Assembly (NCBI GenBank): GCA_033977485.1
Contig: CM066989.1
Span: forward strand, 94,755,887-94,819,886
Origin: Hydrangea macrophylla
Taxonomy: Eukaryota; Streptophyta; Magnoliopsida; Cornales; Hydrangeaceae
Length of the DNA: 64,000 bases
Reading direction: 5' to 3'
The notes beneath the pieces were generated by a model. That model searched no databases. It had not been told where the DNA came from and was given only the letters and a program-made list of their open reading frames with translations. Shown piece after piece: positions 11,148 to 22,043 of the stretch. A program made the translations under genes and the position numbers. The first letter of the stretch is position 1, and each line of letters starts with the position of its first letter.

Positions 11148-12390
11148 TATCAGGATGTCTGGGATTTCATAGAAAAGGGGACATACCCCCAAGAATCTAC
11201 CAAGAAAGACAAAAGGGCCATTCGAAGATTCGCAGCGCGATTCATCATTTTATGGTGGAAAACTGCTGAAGAAAAGATACAACGGTCACAACCTGACTTG
11301 CTTGTTCGGAAAGAGCTCCAGAAGAATGATGGAAGAAATACACGAAGGGGTATGCGGTCCGCACATGAACGGTCACATGCTGGCCAAGAAAATCATAAGA
11401 CAAGGGTACTACTGGACAACTTTAGAGAAAGATTGTTGCGAATACGTAAGAAGGTGTCACAAGTGCCAAATGCATGCAAACATGATGCATGTACCACCAT
11501 CCCTTCTATACAGCATGACCTTACCTTGGCCATTCTCCACCTAGGGAATCGATATTATCGGTGAAATCATTCTGAAAGCCTCAAATGGAAATCGGTACGT
11601 CCTGGTGGCCATAGACTACTTCACAAAATGGGTAGAAGCCGCATCTTACACCAAGTTGGGGGCCAAGGAAGTGGCCAAATTCATCAAGAGAAATCTCATC
11701 TGCCGTTATGGAGTTCCCCATGAGATTATTTCGGATAACGGAAGTCATTTCAAGACAGAAGTCAGGGATCTGTTCGAGGAATACAAAATCACTTATCACA
11801 AGTCATCACCGTACAGACCACAGACTAATGGGGCAGTCGAAGCTGCAAATAAGAATGTCAAGGCCATACTGCAGGAATCAGCTGATACCTACAAAGACTG
11901 GCATGAAAAGCTACCATTCGCACTTTGGGGATACAGAACATCGATAAGGACATCCACAGGAGCAATGCCTTACTCACTAGTGTATGGGATGGAAGCGGTA
12001 CTTTCGATCGAGATGGAACTACTGTCCCTGTGCGTGATGGCAGAATATGAAATTTTGGAATCAGATTGGTTAAGGGAAAGATACGAAGAATTGGCTCTCA
12101 TAGATGAAAAACGCCTAGCGGCAGTCGACCATGTCCGAATCTATCAAAAGAGGATAGCCCGTGCTTTCAACAAAAGGGTTCGTCCGAGGAAGATTGTCAA
12201 GGGCGACCTTGTCCTTAAGGAATTGCGAGCTCCGATCTTTGATCCCCGTGGGAAGTTTAAACCAAAATGGGTCGGCCCTTATATCGTCAAGACCATTCTT
12301 TCCGGAGGAGCACCTTATCTCATGGACCTCGATGGTGTCGAATTCAAAGAACCAATCAACATGGACCGCCTCAAAAAGTACTATGCTTGA
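11148..12390 (+). pseudogene. Element A integrase
   Basis: Inserts element DNA into the genome. An HHCC zinc-binding domain lies at about 11335-11480 (EIHEGVCGPHMNGH ... CHKCQMHA). The catalytic core follows with AIDYFTKW (~11605), SDNGSHF (~11733) and NGAVEAANK (~11829), so all three acidic residues are present. The C-terminal part (FNKRVRPRK, VGPYIVK, PINMDRLKKYYA) ends at 12390. No chromodomain is visible. A TAG at 11542 separates the zinc finger from the core, and element B has a TAG at the same codon. The start upstream of 11298 is also out of frame with RT. Confidence 0.88.
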
Positions 12391-12399
12391 CCATTCCCT

Positions 12400-12760
12400 A
12401 ACCCAATTTCTTTCAAGACCTTGCCTTGAACTACGCTCGACCTGATTCCCACTCGGGGATACATAGGCAACTACATCGGTTCGGTCGCTCTACCAAAATT
12501 ACCATTTCCTTCAAGCCTTGCCTTGAACTACGCTCGACCTTATTCCCACTCGGGGATACGTAGGCAACCACATTGGTTCGGTCGCTCCACCAAAATAATG
12601 ATTTCTTTCAAGACCTAGCCTTGAACTACGCTTGACCTGATCGGTTCAATCGACACCATCATAATCACCCCTCTTTTCTTTCAAAACTTTCGCCCAAACT
12701 ACGTTGGACCTGATCCTCACTCGGGGGTACGTAGGCAGATTTTCAAAAAAAAAAGAAGGA
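12400..12760 (+). repeat. Tandem module GAACTACG...GATACGTAGG, about four copies
   Basis: Copies start near 12427, 12525, 12622 and 12705, with a ~98-bp period. Each has tgaactacgctcgacctg, then cccactcggggata and cgtaggcaa, though the third is internally shortened. They lie just past integrase and before the 3' end of the antisense genes. Related copies occur in B (about 28681 and 28779) and once more in A at 18269-18320. Confidence 0.85.
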
Positions 12761-12940
12761 TGGCTCGCTAGGTCGAAAATCCAAAAGGACGCCTAGGCAA
12801 AAATTAGAGCTAAATCTAAGGTGAGCAATAACAAAAGAGAAAAAAGAGCTCGCTAGGTCACCTCCTTGGTGCCTAGGCAAAAGTTATGAGTATTTGAGAA
12901 AATAAAGTCGCGGTCCTTACCATAACCCAGAAATCACCCT

Positions 12941-13092
12941 CCACACTAGGGGCAAACTTCGACCACACGCCTCATTTGCCTAAACCTTTTCTAAACTAGG
13001 GGCAAACGTCGGTCACCTACCTCGTTTGCCTCACAACCATACATACCCCGAACTAGGGGCAAACTTCGGCCACCTGTCTCGTTTGCCTCTAA
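12941..13092 (+). repeat. Three ~55-bp repeats containing a PPT-like core
   Basis: Each unit has ctaggggcaaac(t/g)tcg followed about 20 bases later by cgtttgcc or catttgcc, at about 12945, 12996 and 13053. The core AGGGGCAAAC is shared with the true polypurine tract before the 3' LTR (18463-18474). Element B has a weaker copy near 28874. Confidence 0.75.
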
Positions 13093-13350
13093 TCGCCCTA
13101 GCATGCCCAAGCAAGTACCAAAAGCAACATCTAATTGAAATCTCGGTTACAAAATGTTTTTAGAAAGCTAAAATGCATAAAATGAGATTCCCAAAGTAAC
13201 CAAGGTTCACCGATAAAAAAGTCTTTCAAAAAGCAATCACACATGTTCAAAGATACTTGGAGGAATGAGCAGAAACAGTCAGGTCTAGTTTTATCTTTGT
13301 GTCTTTTATTTCTTCAAAGGTCTTTAGAAGTAGGCTTTTACTCGGTCAGT

Positions 13351-14321
13351 CTAACCATCAATGAAAGCAGCAATAGTGGCAGCCCTGATCCTGGAAGCAA
13401 AGACCCTCTCAATAAACCCCCAGGGAACCTCCTGAACCTGCCCATACTGTCTGGCCAAACGGCGAGGATGATAGAAAGAAGTCTCTCTCAAACCCATCAA
13501 CCACACTCTCTGGTGACCCCTGAGGCTCGTGGTAACAGCATAAAGGCCCCAATGCCTCACGATCCAGCAAATGTCAGCCTCAGATAAGGCACCCATCATG
13601 CCCACCCAATCGGCAAAAGTATAGTGAGGGCGAAGCACGGCTCGACGAAAGTAAACCGGTGGTATGTGGCCCGTCCACAGTTGGAGGCGCTCGTATAACC
13701 AAGCCTGTAACACCAAAGGCGCCCCAGAAAGTAGAAGCGTTCCCTGATCAGAAGCGCGGTCCAAACCATTTAGGGTTTCAGCTAGAACCATGGCCATGGG
13801 ATTCCTGCTAAGTTTCAGCCCAAGGCACACATGCACCAAGTCAACAGAAGTGCTCAAGAACAGAAAGTGCGAAGTCATGCACAATATCAAAGCGGCCCAG
13901 CGGGTAGCATCATACACGCTGGGATTCCCAGGACTGGCGTACCGGGCAATAATGGAAGCAGTATTGAGGACCTCACCTTGAATCAGCGGTGGGAAATAGT
14001 GATGGAACAATTCAGATATTCAGCCAAGCCTCGCGTAGAACTGAGGGTATCAGCAGAAGGGAGAATCAAGTCAGAGTCAGAATCATAGCCGAGAATAGCA
14101 CAGAACTCCTCAAACAGGGGGCATATTTCCAGGCCATTGAAATTGAAGACATGGTTCACCGGGTCCCAGTGGGCAATGGCAGCACGCAAGAACTCAGTGT
14201 TCAGGGTCATCTGGCAAAGAGAGAACAGCTCGGTCAAGCCGTAGCTAAAGAGGTTGATTCGCTCCACGCCATCCGTGATGTTCAACCAAGCTGTGAGTTG
14301 AGCGGGATCGTACAAAGCCAT
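13351..14321 (-). pseudogene. Element A antisense gene 1: DUF7745-like protein, frameshifted
   Basis: Encoded opposite to pol. The start ATG at 14321 aligns with the start of the intact homologue in element B. Recognisable blocks in order: LTELFSLCQMTLNTEFLRAA, HVFNFNGLEICPLFEEF, then after a frame change near 13990-14010 the MAMVLAETLNGLDRA, GAPLVLQAWLYERL and FYHPRRLARQYG blocks. This order is what I recall for the plant family DUF7745, whose function is unknown. Relative to B, roughly 50 residues around the frame break are missing. It stops at 13351, pointing toward and ending near the 3' end of the sense pol, so the two are convergent. The alternative is a divergent plant mobile domain, since DUF7745 and PMD proteins share architecture. 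Confidence 0.7.
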
Positions 14322-14671
14322 ATTTTCGATCGCGGCTCTAGAAAAATTTGAATTTAGGCAGCACCTCCCCGTTTCACGGACTATCCCACCTGCAAGGCAA
14401 AAACACTCATCATCACAAAACTGCCCATTGCAGTAACATCCAACAATCACAGTGCACATATATCATCACACGACTATCAACTAAAACAAGCACACAACTA
14501 CGCCTCCAAACCGGAAGCTATCCGGCCTAAAAGGCAAAACATCATAATACTCTGTCAAAGGTCACAAACTGTTCCGCACATCATCCTACACTGTCCAAAT
14601 AGTCACATCACCAGTACAACCCAATCGAAAACATAAAAAGAAAATAAAACAAAATTCCCGCTTGGAAGGCC

Positions 14672-16844
14672 TCAGTCCTCCTCTTCTTCGTCCTCTGTCG
14701 AACTGCCTGGAGTGTATGTCGGCGACGGCCCCCTCCTACCACCTCTGCACCTTGGACCAGTCCTCGACGAGCCAGCTCCACCTCCGTGGTACTACACACA
14801 CAAATAAAATGAAAGCAATCAGTAGAGAAACAATAAAAAGTACAAAAATAAAGTCGAGTCAGAAACTTACCAAGGACACCATCTGACTGGTGGCAAACTG
14901 CCGCATACCATCCATCTGTCAAGGGCAAAATCAGGGTTAGGACCTCATAACCTTAAGGAGCGCAAAATTAGAGACATACCCGATGGTCTCGTGTGAGGAC
15001 CAAGGACCGTAAGCTAGCCGCCAAGGCGTGACCCTCCTCAGCGTAACTCCAAGGAACGTTGAGGACGCCCACTGGCTGAGTAGGATACTCGCATGTGACT
15101 CGTGGCACCTCCATCGCTTGGGGAGTGCCATCAGCGCCTAGAACATTAACGGACCAATCCCAATGAGGGATAGGATCGGAAGCCGGAGGAGCCTGTCTCC
15201 TGTACATCTCGCGAAGCTGTAGGCACAAAACAAGTTAGGAAAAAATGAATAAAAAACATAGGCAACTAATAGAGACAAATATGTAAAGGAAACTCACCTC
15301 CAGGAGTGGGAAGTTAGGCATCAGAAAACGGCCATGGTAAGCCTCATAGCCAGTCTCAGAGAGAAAATGGTCCCAAACGTCGGTGCCAGCTAAGGCAGCC
15401 AGCAGAGCATCACCAGAAAGGTCACTAGCATCCATCGTAGGGGGATTATGAGGGACGCAATACCTAGAACCGCCAACCACCTGCCGGGACACTCGCTCAC
15501 CAAGGAACCACTGCCTGCACTCGGTACCCTCCATCAGAAGTCGGCAAGAGAAATGGGGTTTGACCGCTTGAATCTCCTCTGGGGCAGCATAGGCAACGCG
15601 CTCCGAAGGCGTCCAATCAACACTAGCAGCTGTCAGCTCGGTTAAGAAGTTTCTGAGTAAAACAATCCGGTGGGCCCTGCTCTTCACCCCAACAACATCC
15701 CTCCGCCATCTCAAGCCTCGTGGGAACAGAGGCACAGGAGCCATGCCATCCTCATCTTCACCTGATTCATCAGCAGGGGAAAGAGCCAACATCTTCAGGT
15801 ACTCAAAGCTCCAAAGCTGCACAGACAAAGGAGAAAATTAGAAAGAGTACAAAAATTGAAAAGCCAAAAGATAAAAGAAAATGCAGTACGTACCTCCCAA
15901 GCTCGCCAAAATCCCCGTATCGATTTAACATCGCCCCGAGAGACCTCACCCATGTGTTTGTAAATATGGGCCAAGGCAGCACCGCCCCAGTCATAGGAGG
16001 GGATCTCATCAATGGTCGCCAGGCAAGAAAGGAATCTTAAGCTCACCCGGTCATTCCGTGTCGCAAAGATCGAGCAACCAAGGACATACAGAAGATACAC
16101 CCTCAAAAGCTGGGAATTGTTCAGGTTATGATTCCCTCTACCATAGGCCCGGTAAAGCCAGCCACAAATAAACCAGTACCTCTCCAGATTAGGGGGAACA
16201 GCCCCGATCAACATCTCGATGGCCTCAGGGTCGATCTCATAAAAGTAGTCCAGAATCAGGCGCTTTCTGCTAACCCTCAAGCCGGTAATCATGGAGAAGT
16301 CAAAGGGCGTCATGGTCATCTCACCAAACGGCAGGTGGAAAGTATTGGTGGTATCCCATCACCTCTCAGCCAGAGCATAGAAGTGTGCCAAATCATTGCT
16401 GCTCTTCGAAACCAGACGGACGAAGCCTCCGAACCCGGCATCGTCTACCATCCTCTTGACGATGGGCGAGAGTTGAGTATACCATAGGAAAGCATGAGCG
16501 AGGCTACCGTGGCCCTTCAATGTCACTTTCGGCACCTGTACACAACAAAGACGACAAAAAGATGCACAAAATCACTATTCATGACCCGAGAGCCAAATTC
16601 ACAAAATCAACATTTTGAAAACAAACCGGACTTCTAACGATCTCTAGGTGCACACTACGGCTCACAAAACTAGCACAATACATGAAAATAGTCCTAAACG
16701 GTCGAAAGTTTCACATACCAAGCTCGCTAGAGCCGCGGCCAAAAGAGGGCATTGGGGGTCCCGTAAAATCAAGTCTGGCATTTGCGTCTCAGCTTTCATT
16801 CGTTCCTTGGCCTTCTTAGACGGTCTCCTTGAGCTCGAAGCCAT
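14672..16844 (-). pseudogene. Element A antisense gene 2: six-exon plant mobile domain (PMD) protein, one nonsense mutation
   Basis: Exons on the minus strand: 16844-16719, 16535-15894, 15816-15298, 15216-14980, 14915-14871, 14791-14672. Every intron starts GT and ends AG, and every exon is a multiple of three, so all five introns are phase 0. Joined, it is 562 residues: a basic N-terminus (MASSSRRPSKKAKER), the PMD signature TFHLPFGEMTMTPFDFSMITG, the YDWGGAALAHIYKHM block, and an acidic tail. The PMD is shared by MAIN/MAIL-type plant proteins and by transposon-encoded relatives; its molecular role is not settled. The only lesion I find is a TGA at 16361-16359 in exon 2, where element B has Trp. 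It is transcribed toward antisense gene 1 and pol. A TATA-like stretch is at 17036-17043. Confidence 0.8.
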
Positions 16845-17059
16845 GGATCTACAAAGAAAATGGAAGTTAAAGTTAAACTTTCTTCTTGAAAATGACCAAA
16901 CCAAAACAACAATCGAAATTCCAACCACGGGGAAAGATTACTCACCTGAGCACGCACAATCAGCGTTTTGACGGATTTTGGCTCCAAAAACACCCCAAAA
17001 TGGCCAAGAATGAGCTTGAAAAGCTCATAAACCCGAGATATACAAAGATGGAGTCCGGC

Positions 17060-17125
17060 CACCCAGTGCCGCCGTAGCACTGGCCAACTGCCGCCGCGGT
17101 AGTGGCCCAGTTCCGCCACAGCATT
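17060..17125. repeat. GC-rich palindromic word cluster upstream of the antisense PMD gene
   Basis: Variants of the LTR word recur here: agtgccgccgtagcact, actgccgccgcggtagt and agttccgccacagcatt, about 22 bp apart with ggcc spacers. They sit 220-280 bp upstream of the start of the antisense PMD gene, just beyond a weak TATA-like text at 17036-17043 (minus strand). Confidence 0.75.
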
Positions 17126-17399
17126 GCCCCCCGCGGGCCCCACTTTGCTCCGTTTTGCTCCATTTTGCCCCGCTTTGGCCCATTTTGACCTTTTTCAGCC
17201 CATTTTTGGCCCCGATCAGCCCCGATGGCCCATTCCGATCAAGATTTATGGGGTTTTACCCCCAACAGTCCAAAAGTTGTCAGGGCTACCTCCAGTAGGC
17301 AGAAACTGAGAAAGATCGACTCCCGAAGACCCGAATCGGCTGTTTCAGGACGACCGTCGCAAATTTCGATCAAACACGAGAGTTGTGATAACGAATCCT
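17126..17399. other. Non-coding spacer of element A with ttttgcccc-type low-complexity text
   Basis: Contains repeated ccc(c/a)ttttg(c/a)cc phrases (17130-17230). No supportable gene on either strand. Confidence 0.5.
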
Positions 17400-17815
17400 G
17401 GATTTTGGCTGATGCACTGAAGCAAAAGAAGAAAGATTCCCCGAGAACCCCATATCATCCCCCGAGGATAGAAACAGACAGATACCAGCTCCCGGAGGCC
17501 CTGACCGGCCCTCTTGGATTGAGCATCGAAAGATTGGATCAACCGTGAGAGATTCAAAGATGGGTCCTGGTTCTCGATCAAGAAAAGAGATTCTCCGAGA
17601 ATCCTACATCATCCCCCAAGGACAGAAACCAAAAGATACCAGCTCCCGGAGGCCCGACCGGCCCTCTTGGATTGAGCGCCGAAAGATTTGATCAACCGTG
17701 AGGGATTCAGAGATGGGTCCTGGTTCTCAATCGAGAAGAGAGAGATTCTCTGAGAACCCTACGTCATCCCCCAAGGACAGATACCAAAAGATACTAGTTC
17801 CTACTACCCTCAGCA
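17400..17815. repeat. ~154-bp tandem repeat, about 2.5 copies
   Basis: The phrases ccagctcccggaggcc (at about 17485 and 17639), gattgagc...gaaagatt and gagaaccc...catcccc recur with a period near 154 bp. The last copy decays by 17815. It lies between the antisense gene and the 3' LTR. Confidence 0.8.
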
Positions 17816-18268
17816 GAAAGTAACAAAAGAGGAACCGACTCCCGAAAATCGACCGTCAGGAACAATCAGAATATGTCCCGCATCCAGATCTCCCGATTAT
17901 CACGAACTTTCTCATCTGTCCATTTTCATCACAAAGATCCCTCAGTCACCTTTGGCCATCGTCTTCTAAACGAAGCGCATCTGATCTATCTCACTCGTTA
18001 GCAAAACACACTTCCCAAGTTTCAGAAGTTTGCCCCTGGACCCAGAGCCTCCTAAACCTCGGTGTCCTCTTCCGTGTCATTCACATCACAGTCACCAGCA
18101 CAACACCAGCCCACTCGGAGTGGCACACCCTACAACACCTGCTCATACTAGGATCATAACAATAGGCATAATAGGACTCATGATGCAATTCATCCGTGCG
18201 TTGCATATCATCCTCATAATATAGCATCTACTTGTCTCGTTGTGCGTACGTGATTTGCCTGTTTGTGC
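17816..18268. other. Non-coding spacer before the PPT of element A
   Basis: No coding signal on either strand; C-rich in part (18010-18130). Confidence 0.5.
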
Positions 18269-18320
18269 CTGAACTACGCCCTGGTCTGATTCCCCCTAGG
18301 ATACGTAGGTAGCTCGCACA
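18269..18320 (+). repeat. Single copy of the GAACTACG...GATACGTAGG module near the 3' end of element A
   Basis: ctgaactacgccctggtctg, then attcccc, then ggatacgtaggtagc. Same layout as the copies after integrase (12427 onward) but isolated, 150 bp before the PPT. Confidence 0.75.
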
Positions 18321-18459
18321 GAGCACGACCAACACTAGACCTCAGCATCATTGCATCTTTTGCAACACTTTTTATCCTAAATCTATAGCCTCCAAAAAGT
18401 CCTATCTCTTCAAAGCTTTGGCACTCGCTTGCGACATGCGTTGCCTCGCAAGTTCATGC

Positions 18460-18474
18460 CAAAGAGGGGCAAAC
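18460..18474 (+). other. Polypurine tract of element A
   Basis: ccaaagaggggcaaac directly precedes the 3' LTR start (TGTAGACACC at 18475). It primes plus-strand DNA synthesis. Confidence 0.85.
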
Positions 18475-21400
18475 TGTAGACACCCCATTTTTTCGGCTAT
18501 CAGATTTAGGAGACCCATAGCTTGGTGGTTCACAATGATCGTAAAAGACTCAAAAGGACTCTAGGAAGTCAGCTCTATCTGTCAGAATGCTCAGAATGAC
18601 CAAAATGCCCCTAAAAGCCCGAAAACTCCCAGATTTGATCTCAAAGTTCTGGAAACATGCTATGTCATAATAAAAGTGATAAAATGAGTTTTTAAGAAAA
18701 ATTGAATGAAATCGTCAGCTCCCAGAGACTCCCGAAAGTCCCAAAAGTTCTCGGAAAGTCCCCGTTGACCGGTTTGACCAAGACTTGACCAGGTTTGACC
18801 AAAGTTTGACCAAGTTTGACCAAGTTTGACCAAAATCATCCGAATTCACCGGAATTATTCTAGATCATGAGAAAAGTATTAAAATGAGTTTTAAAAGAAA
18901 ATCGAGCGAAAACGTCAGCTCTTGGGAACTCCCAGAAGTTTCCAGAACTTCCCCGAGAATCCCAGGTTTGACTTGTTTGACCAGAATTTAACTTTAAAAT
19001 CAGGGCACCGTAACAATTTTCAAATATTTTTCATAGATACTAGAGGTCAATAGCTTTCCAACGGTATATTGAACATGATTTTTGGATTTAAAACAAGTCT
19101 ATTATGAATTTTCGAAGGCGAAAAAGGCGATCAAATCGGCTTTTATCGCAAATACCGCAAAACGTTTCAAAGTGATCTATCCCTGAACTATTGTTTATGA
19201 AAAGTAGACTCCATTACCTTTCCAACGATATATCACAACTTCAGTTTGGAGTTCATACGCATTTTTTGTGAATTTCGGACGAAATAGGGCCTTTTCGCGA
19301 ATATCGGAACCTCAGGGGGCCTAAACAGCATTATCTGGACGAAGGAGGAGCATTGCCGCCGCGGCACTGGCCCACTGCCACTGCGGCACTGGCCCAGTGC
19401 CGCCGCGGCACTCCCCTCCAGAGCAGTGTATTTTTGTAATTTTTCTTGGGGGTTCATTTTGATTAATTGAAAACCAAAATGACGTAGTTTTATGATTTCA
19501 GATGTTTGGAGCCAATGGGAATACTCCAAAATCACCCCAAGTTGGCCTATTTAAACCCCCCATTGCTCTCCATTTTAGGGGTGTCAAATGAAAGCTTAGA
19601 AAAAGTTTGGGAGAGAAAGTTGTAGAGATAAGGTTAGAATAGAGAGAAAAGAAGCTTCCTTCTTTGATTTTCAAAACAAAAGTGAGTTCTAAACTTTGTT
19701 TTTACTTCATTACTCCCATTTACTTCAACATTCAATATACCCAACCACCATTTTAGTGAGCATTTAAGAGAGTGGAAGCTTCTTCCATGTCCAATGTCAT
19801 TACATATGAGTGAAACACCAAACTACAAGTTCTATACATCATGAATATCATCTATTGATTGCTATCTATTTGCTTGCTTGTTTATATAATGTTCATCTCT
19901 CCTCATCTCATTTCTTTTTGATTTTCTTTATTTACTTACTAGTCCATCATTATCTAAATGATGATATGAATTCGGGGTGAGTGAATCCTTATGGATAGTA
20001 GCTCTTGACCTTAAAAACATGTTTGATAGATGATGATCATAACTTCAATACCTCCAAGGTATTCTTGAAGTTATGTTCAAAATAAAATAAATCTCTCCAA
20101 CAATCTTGGAGGTTCTTGATGATGAGTTTGAGGTTGGCATTTCAAGTGGCTATAACCTTCATTGAGTATTGAAAATATGCTTTCAAAATATCTACTTCAA
20201 AACCCCTTTTAAACCAACCCCCCCCCCCCCCCCCCCCCCCTCATTTTAATCTCAAGAAAGAAAACTCTAGTTTTTCCCAAAATTTTCAAAACAGTGAGTC
20301 AAAACAGTGAGTAATCTGAGTTCAAAGATTTTTCTAGAACTCAATACTCAACATATGGATGCAAGGCCACTTGGAAAGTCTTCCTAACTCATTGGAGAAC
20401 ACCCATGATTTTTGGTTTGACTTGGAAGTACTTGAAAATGGTCCATTTGGACCCAAACATTCCTTCCAGACATTCTGCCTCTGCTGTCACAGCAGCTTAG
20501 TTAACTTCCAACTTCTTTTTCAGAAAACCTTTCCACAAGGGGTGGTCCCAACTTATTTTTCCCTTAAACTTCAATGTCTTAGGGAACGTTCTCTATAAAA
20601 TGGGCCCCTAGATCATTTGTTTTCATTTTCTAATATTTTTCAACATTTCAGTCGACAGGACGGACTTTGTTTCTGAGTGACCTTCATTGTTTATATGATT
20701 TCTCTCAATCTGTGATAGTTATTAAAGATTGGATTTTTGGGTTGTGTTCTAGACACAATAAGGAAGATCTCCATAAAACATCATGCATTGAAAACATTAC
20801 TAACCCCTCTTTTCCATTTTTACAAGTTCATGCTACTATTCTGTCCACTATTCACAGCAAGCACATTTTAACTTTCATTCTTTGATTTGATGCTTATAGG
20901 CATTCCAAGTTAGTTTACATCTTAGGAAGTAGTTCATACCACATTTGTACATATCCCATGTTGATTTCATTCATTCATTCATACACATTTTGGACTTCTA
21001 AGTCATTCTAGAAATCCATGTACACAAAACACACTACAACCTTTGCACATTTTAGATACATACATTGCATTCATGCAAGATTTGGGGTTTTTGTAACTCT
21101 TAACCTAAGAAGATTATAAGGAATGATCACGATCACATGTCTATGCTTCCCCTTGATCTAATCGTCCTTTCTGATCCGTCCCGGGGATTGAGAGATCTTA
21201 TTTTCTCAAAGAATAACATGCATCATGCTAGCTTGCTAAGCACATTTTGATTTCTTTGATTATTTGTCTCAAGAACAATTCATGTCCCCTTAGATTAGGA
21301 AGTCTTGATTATTTGATATATGATTAGACGATTTTTCCTAGGTTTATTCGTGTGATTTTTCACCTTACATTGTATGATATTTGGCTTAGATCTTATGAAT

Positions 21401-21776
21401 GATATCTTATCTTTTGATCTTCCATTTCAAGTTTCTTATGTGATGTAATATACTATCATAGTATTAATTGTCGAACCAAACATAGTATAAGATGATTATT
21501 TGGATGCTAATTGAGGCACGTCGAAGGACGGGGCGAGTTGAGGGTGTTTTAGTCGTGACAAAGGCTCCTTCCTCTCTCGTACCAAAACCCCGAACCGAGT
21601 TCTTTGGTTATGAAGGGCCGGTGCCCTTATCCGCTTGGGTGAGTCAAATTTGTCTTGGTTCCCTAAAGACCAAGTGGCGACCCTGTATCTGTTTTCAATA
21701 GACCATTTTCTTCCTTTGATCAATTTCAAACAAGTTTCAAAACAAAACAAAAAGAGGTGGAATCCTGGTATCCACA
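18475..21776 (+). repeat. 3' LTR of element A
   Basis: 3302 bp, TG...CA, direct repeat of 1231-4534. It ends tatccaca followed by the duplicated target atgtg. It carries the same palindromic word cluster (about 19346-19412), TATA-like box (19547-19555) and poly-C run (20218-20240). Differences from the 5' LTR include one extra gtttgaccaa unit and scattered substitutions, densest in the first 300 bp. Confidence 0.93.
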
Positions 21777-21781
21777 ATGTG
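21777..21781. repeat. Target-site duplication of element A, right copy
   Basis: atgtg, identical to 1226-1230. Confidence 0.93.
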
Positions 21782-22043
21782 TCTACTTGCTAGGATTAGA
21801 ATTTTCATTTCTTTTGCATATAGAATAGGCACACACGCACACATGCATTACATCCGTGTGACATGTGAACCATTCAAAGATTTTAAAGAGGAAAAGTAAT
21901 AAGGAGAAGTATAAGTTCTTAGGAAAAACTAAACAAAAACCTTTTCAAAATGTGATTGTAAAACAAAAATAGCATCTGAATCGGGCATCGTCTGGCTTAG
22001 GGGTCCCACAACAAGATTGGTAAGAAGAGAAAGGGGTATTGAG

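Larger units (their letters stand above)
1231..21776 (+). mobile_element. Element A: complete 20.5-kb Ty3/gypsy retrotransposon (Tat/Ogre-like) with two antisense genes
   Basis: Bounded by two 3.3-kb direct LTRs that begin TGTAGACACC and end TATCCACA, with matching atgtg target duplications. In order it holds: PBS (4538), leader with 51-bp repeats, gag, protease with G-patch-like tail, RT, RNase H, integrase (ending 12390), tandem-repeat spacers, a DUF7745-like antisense gene, a spliced PMD antisense gene, a non-coding spacer and the PPT (18460-18474). The LTRs differ at a few percent of sites by eye, unevenly distributed. The pol frame has several stops and frameshifts, so this copy cannot encode its own enzymes. 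The order PR-RT-RH-INT puts it in Ty3/gypsy; the long LTRs, large size, RNase H region and extra antisense ORFs are typical of the Tat branch. Confidence 0.92.

Noticed and set aside
13243..13587. Plus-strand 114-aa frame
   Set aside because: Lies opposite the conserved 3' part of antisense gene 1 and has no similarity of its own.
16662..17143. Longer minus-strand frames extending the PMD exon 1 region to 17143
   Set aside because: The ATG at 16844 with phase-0 joining to exon 2 accounts for the sequence; the upstream extension contains the palindromic word cluster and lacks similarity.
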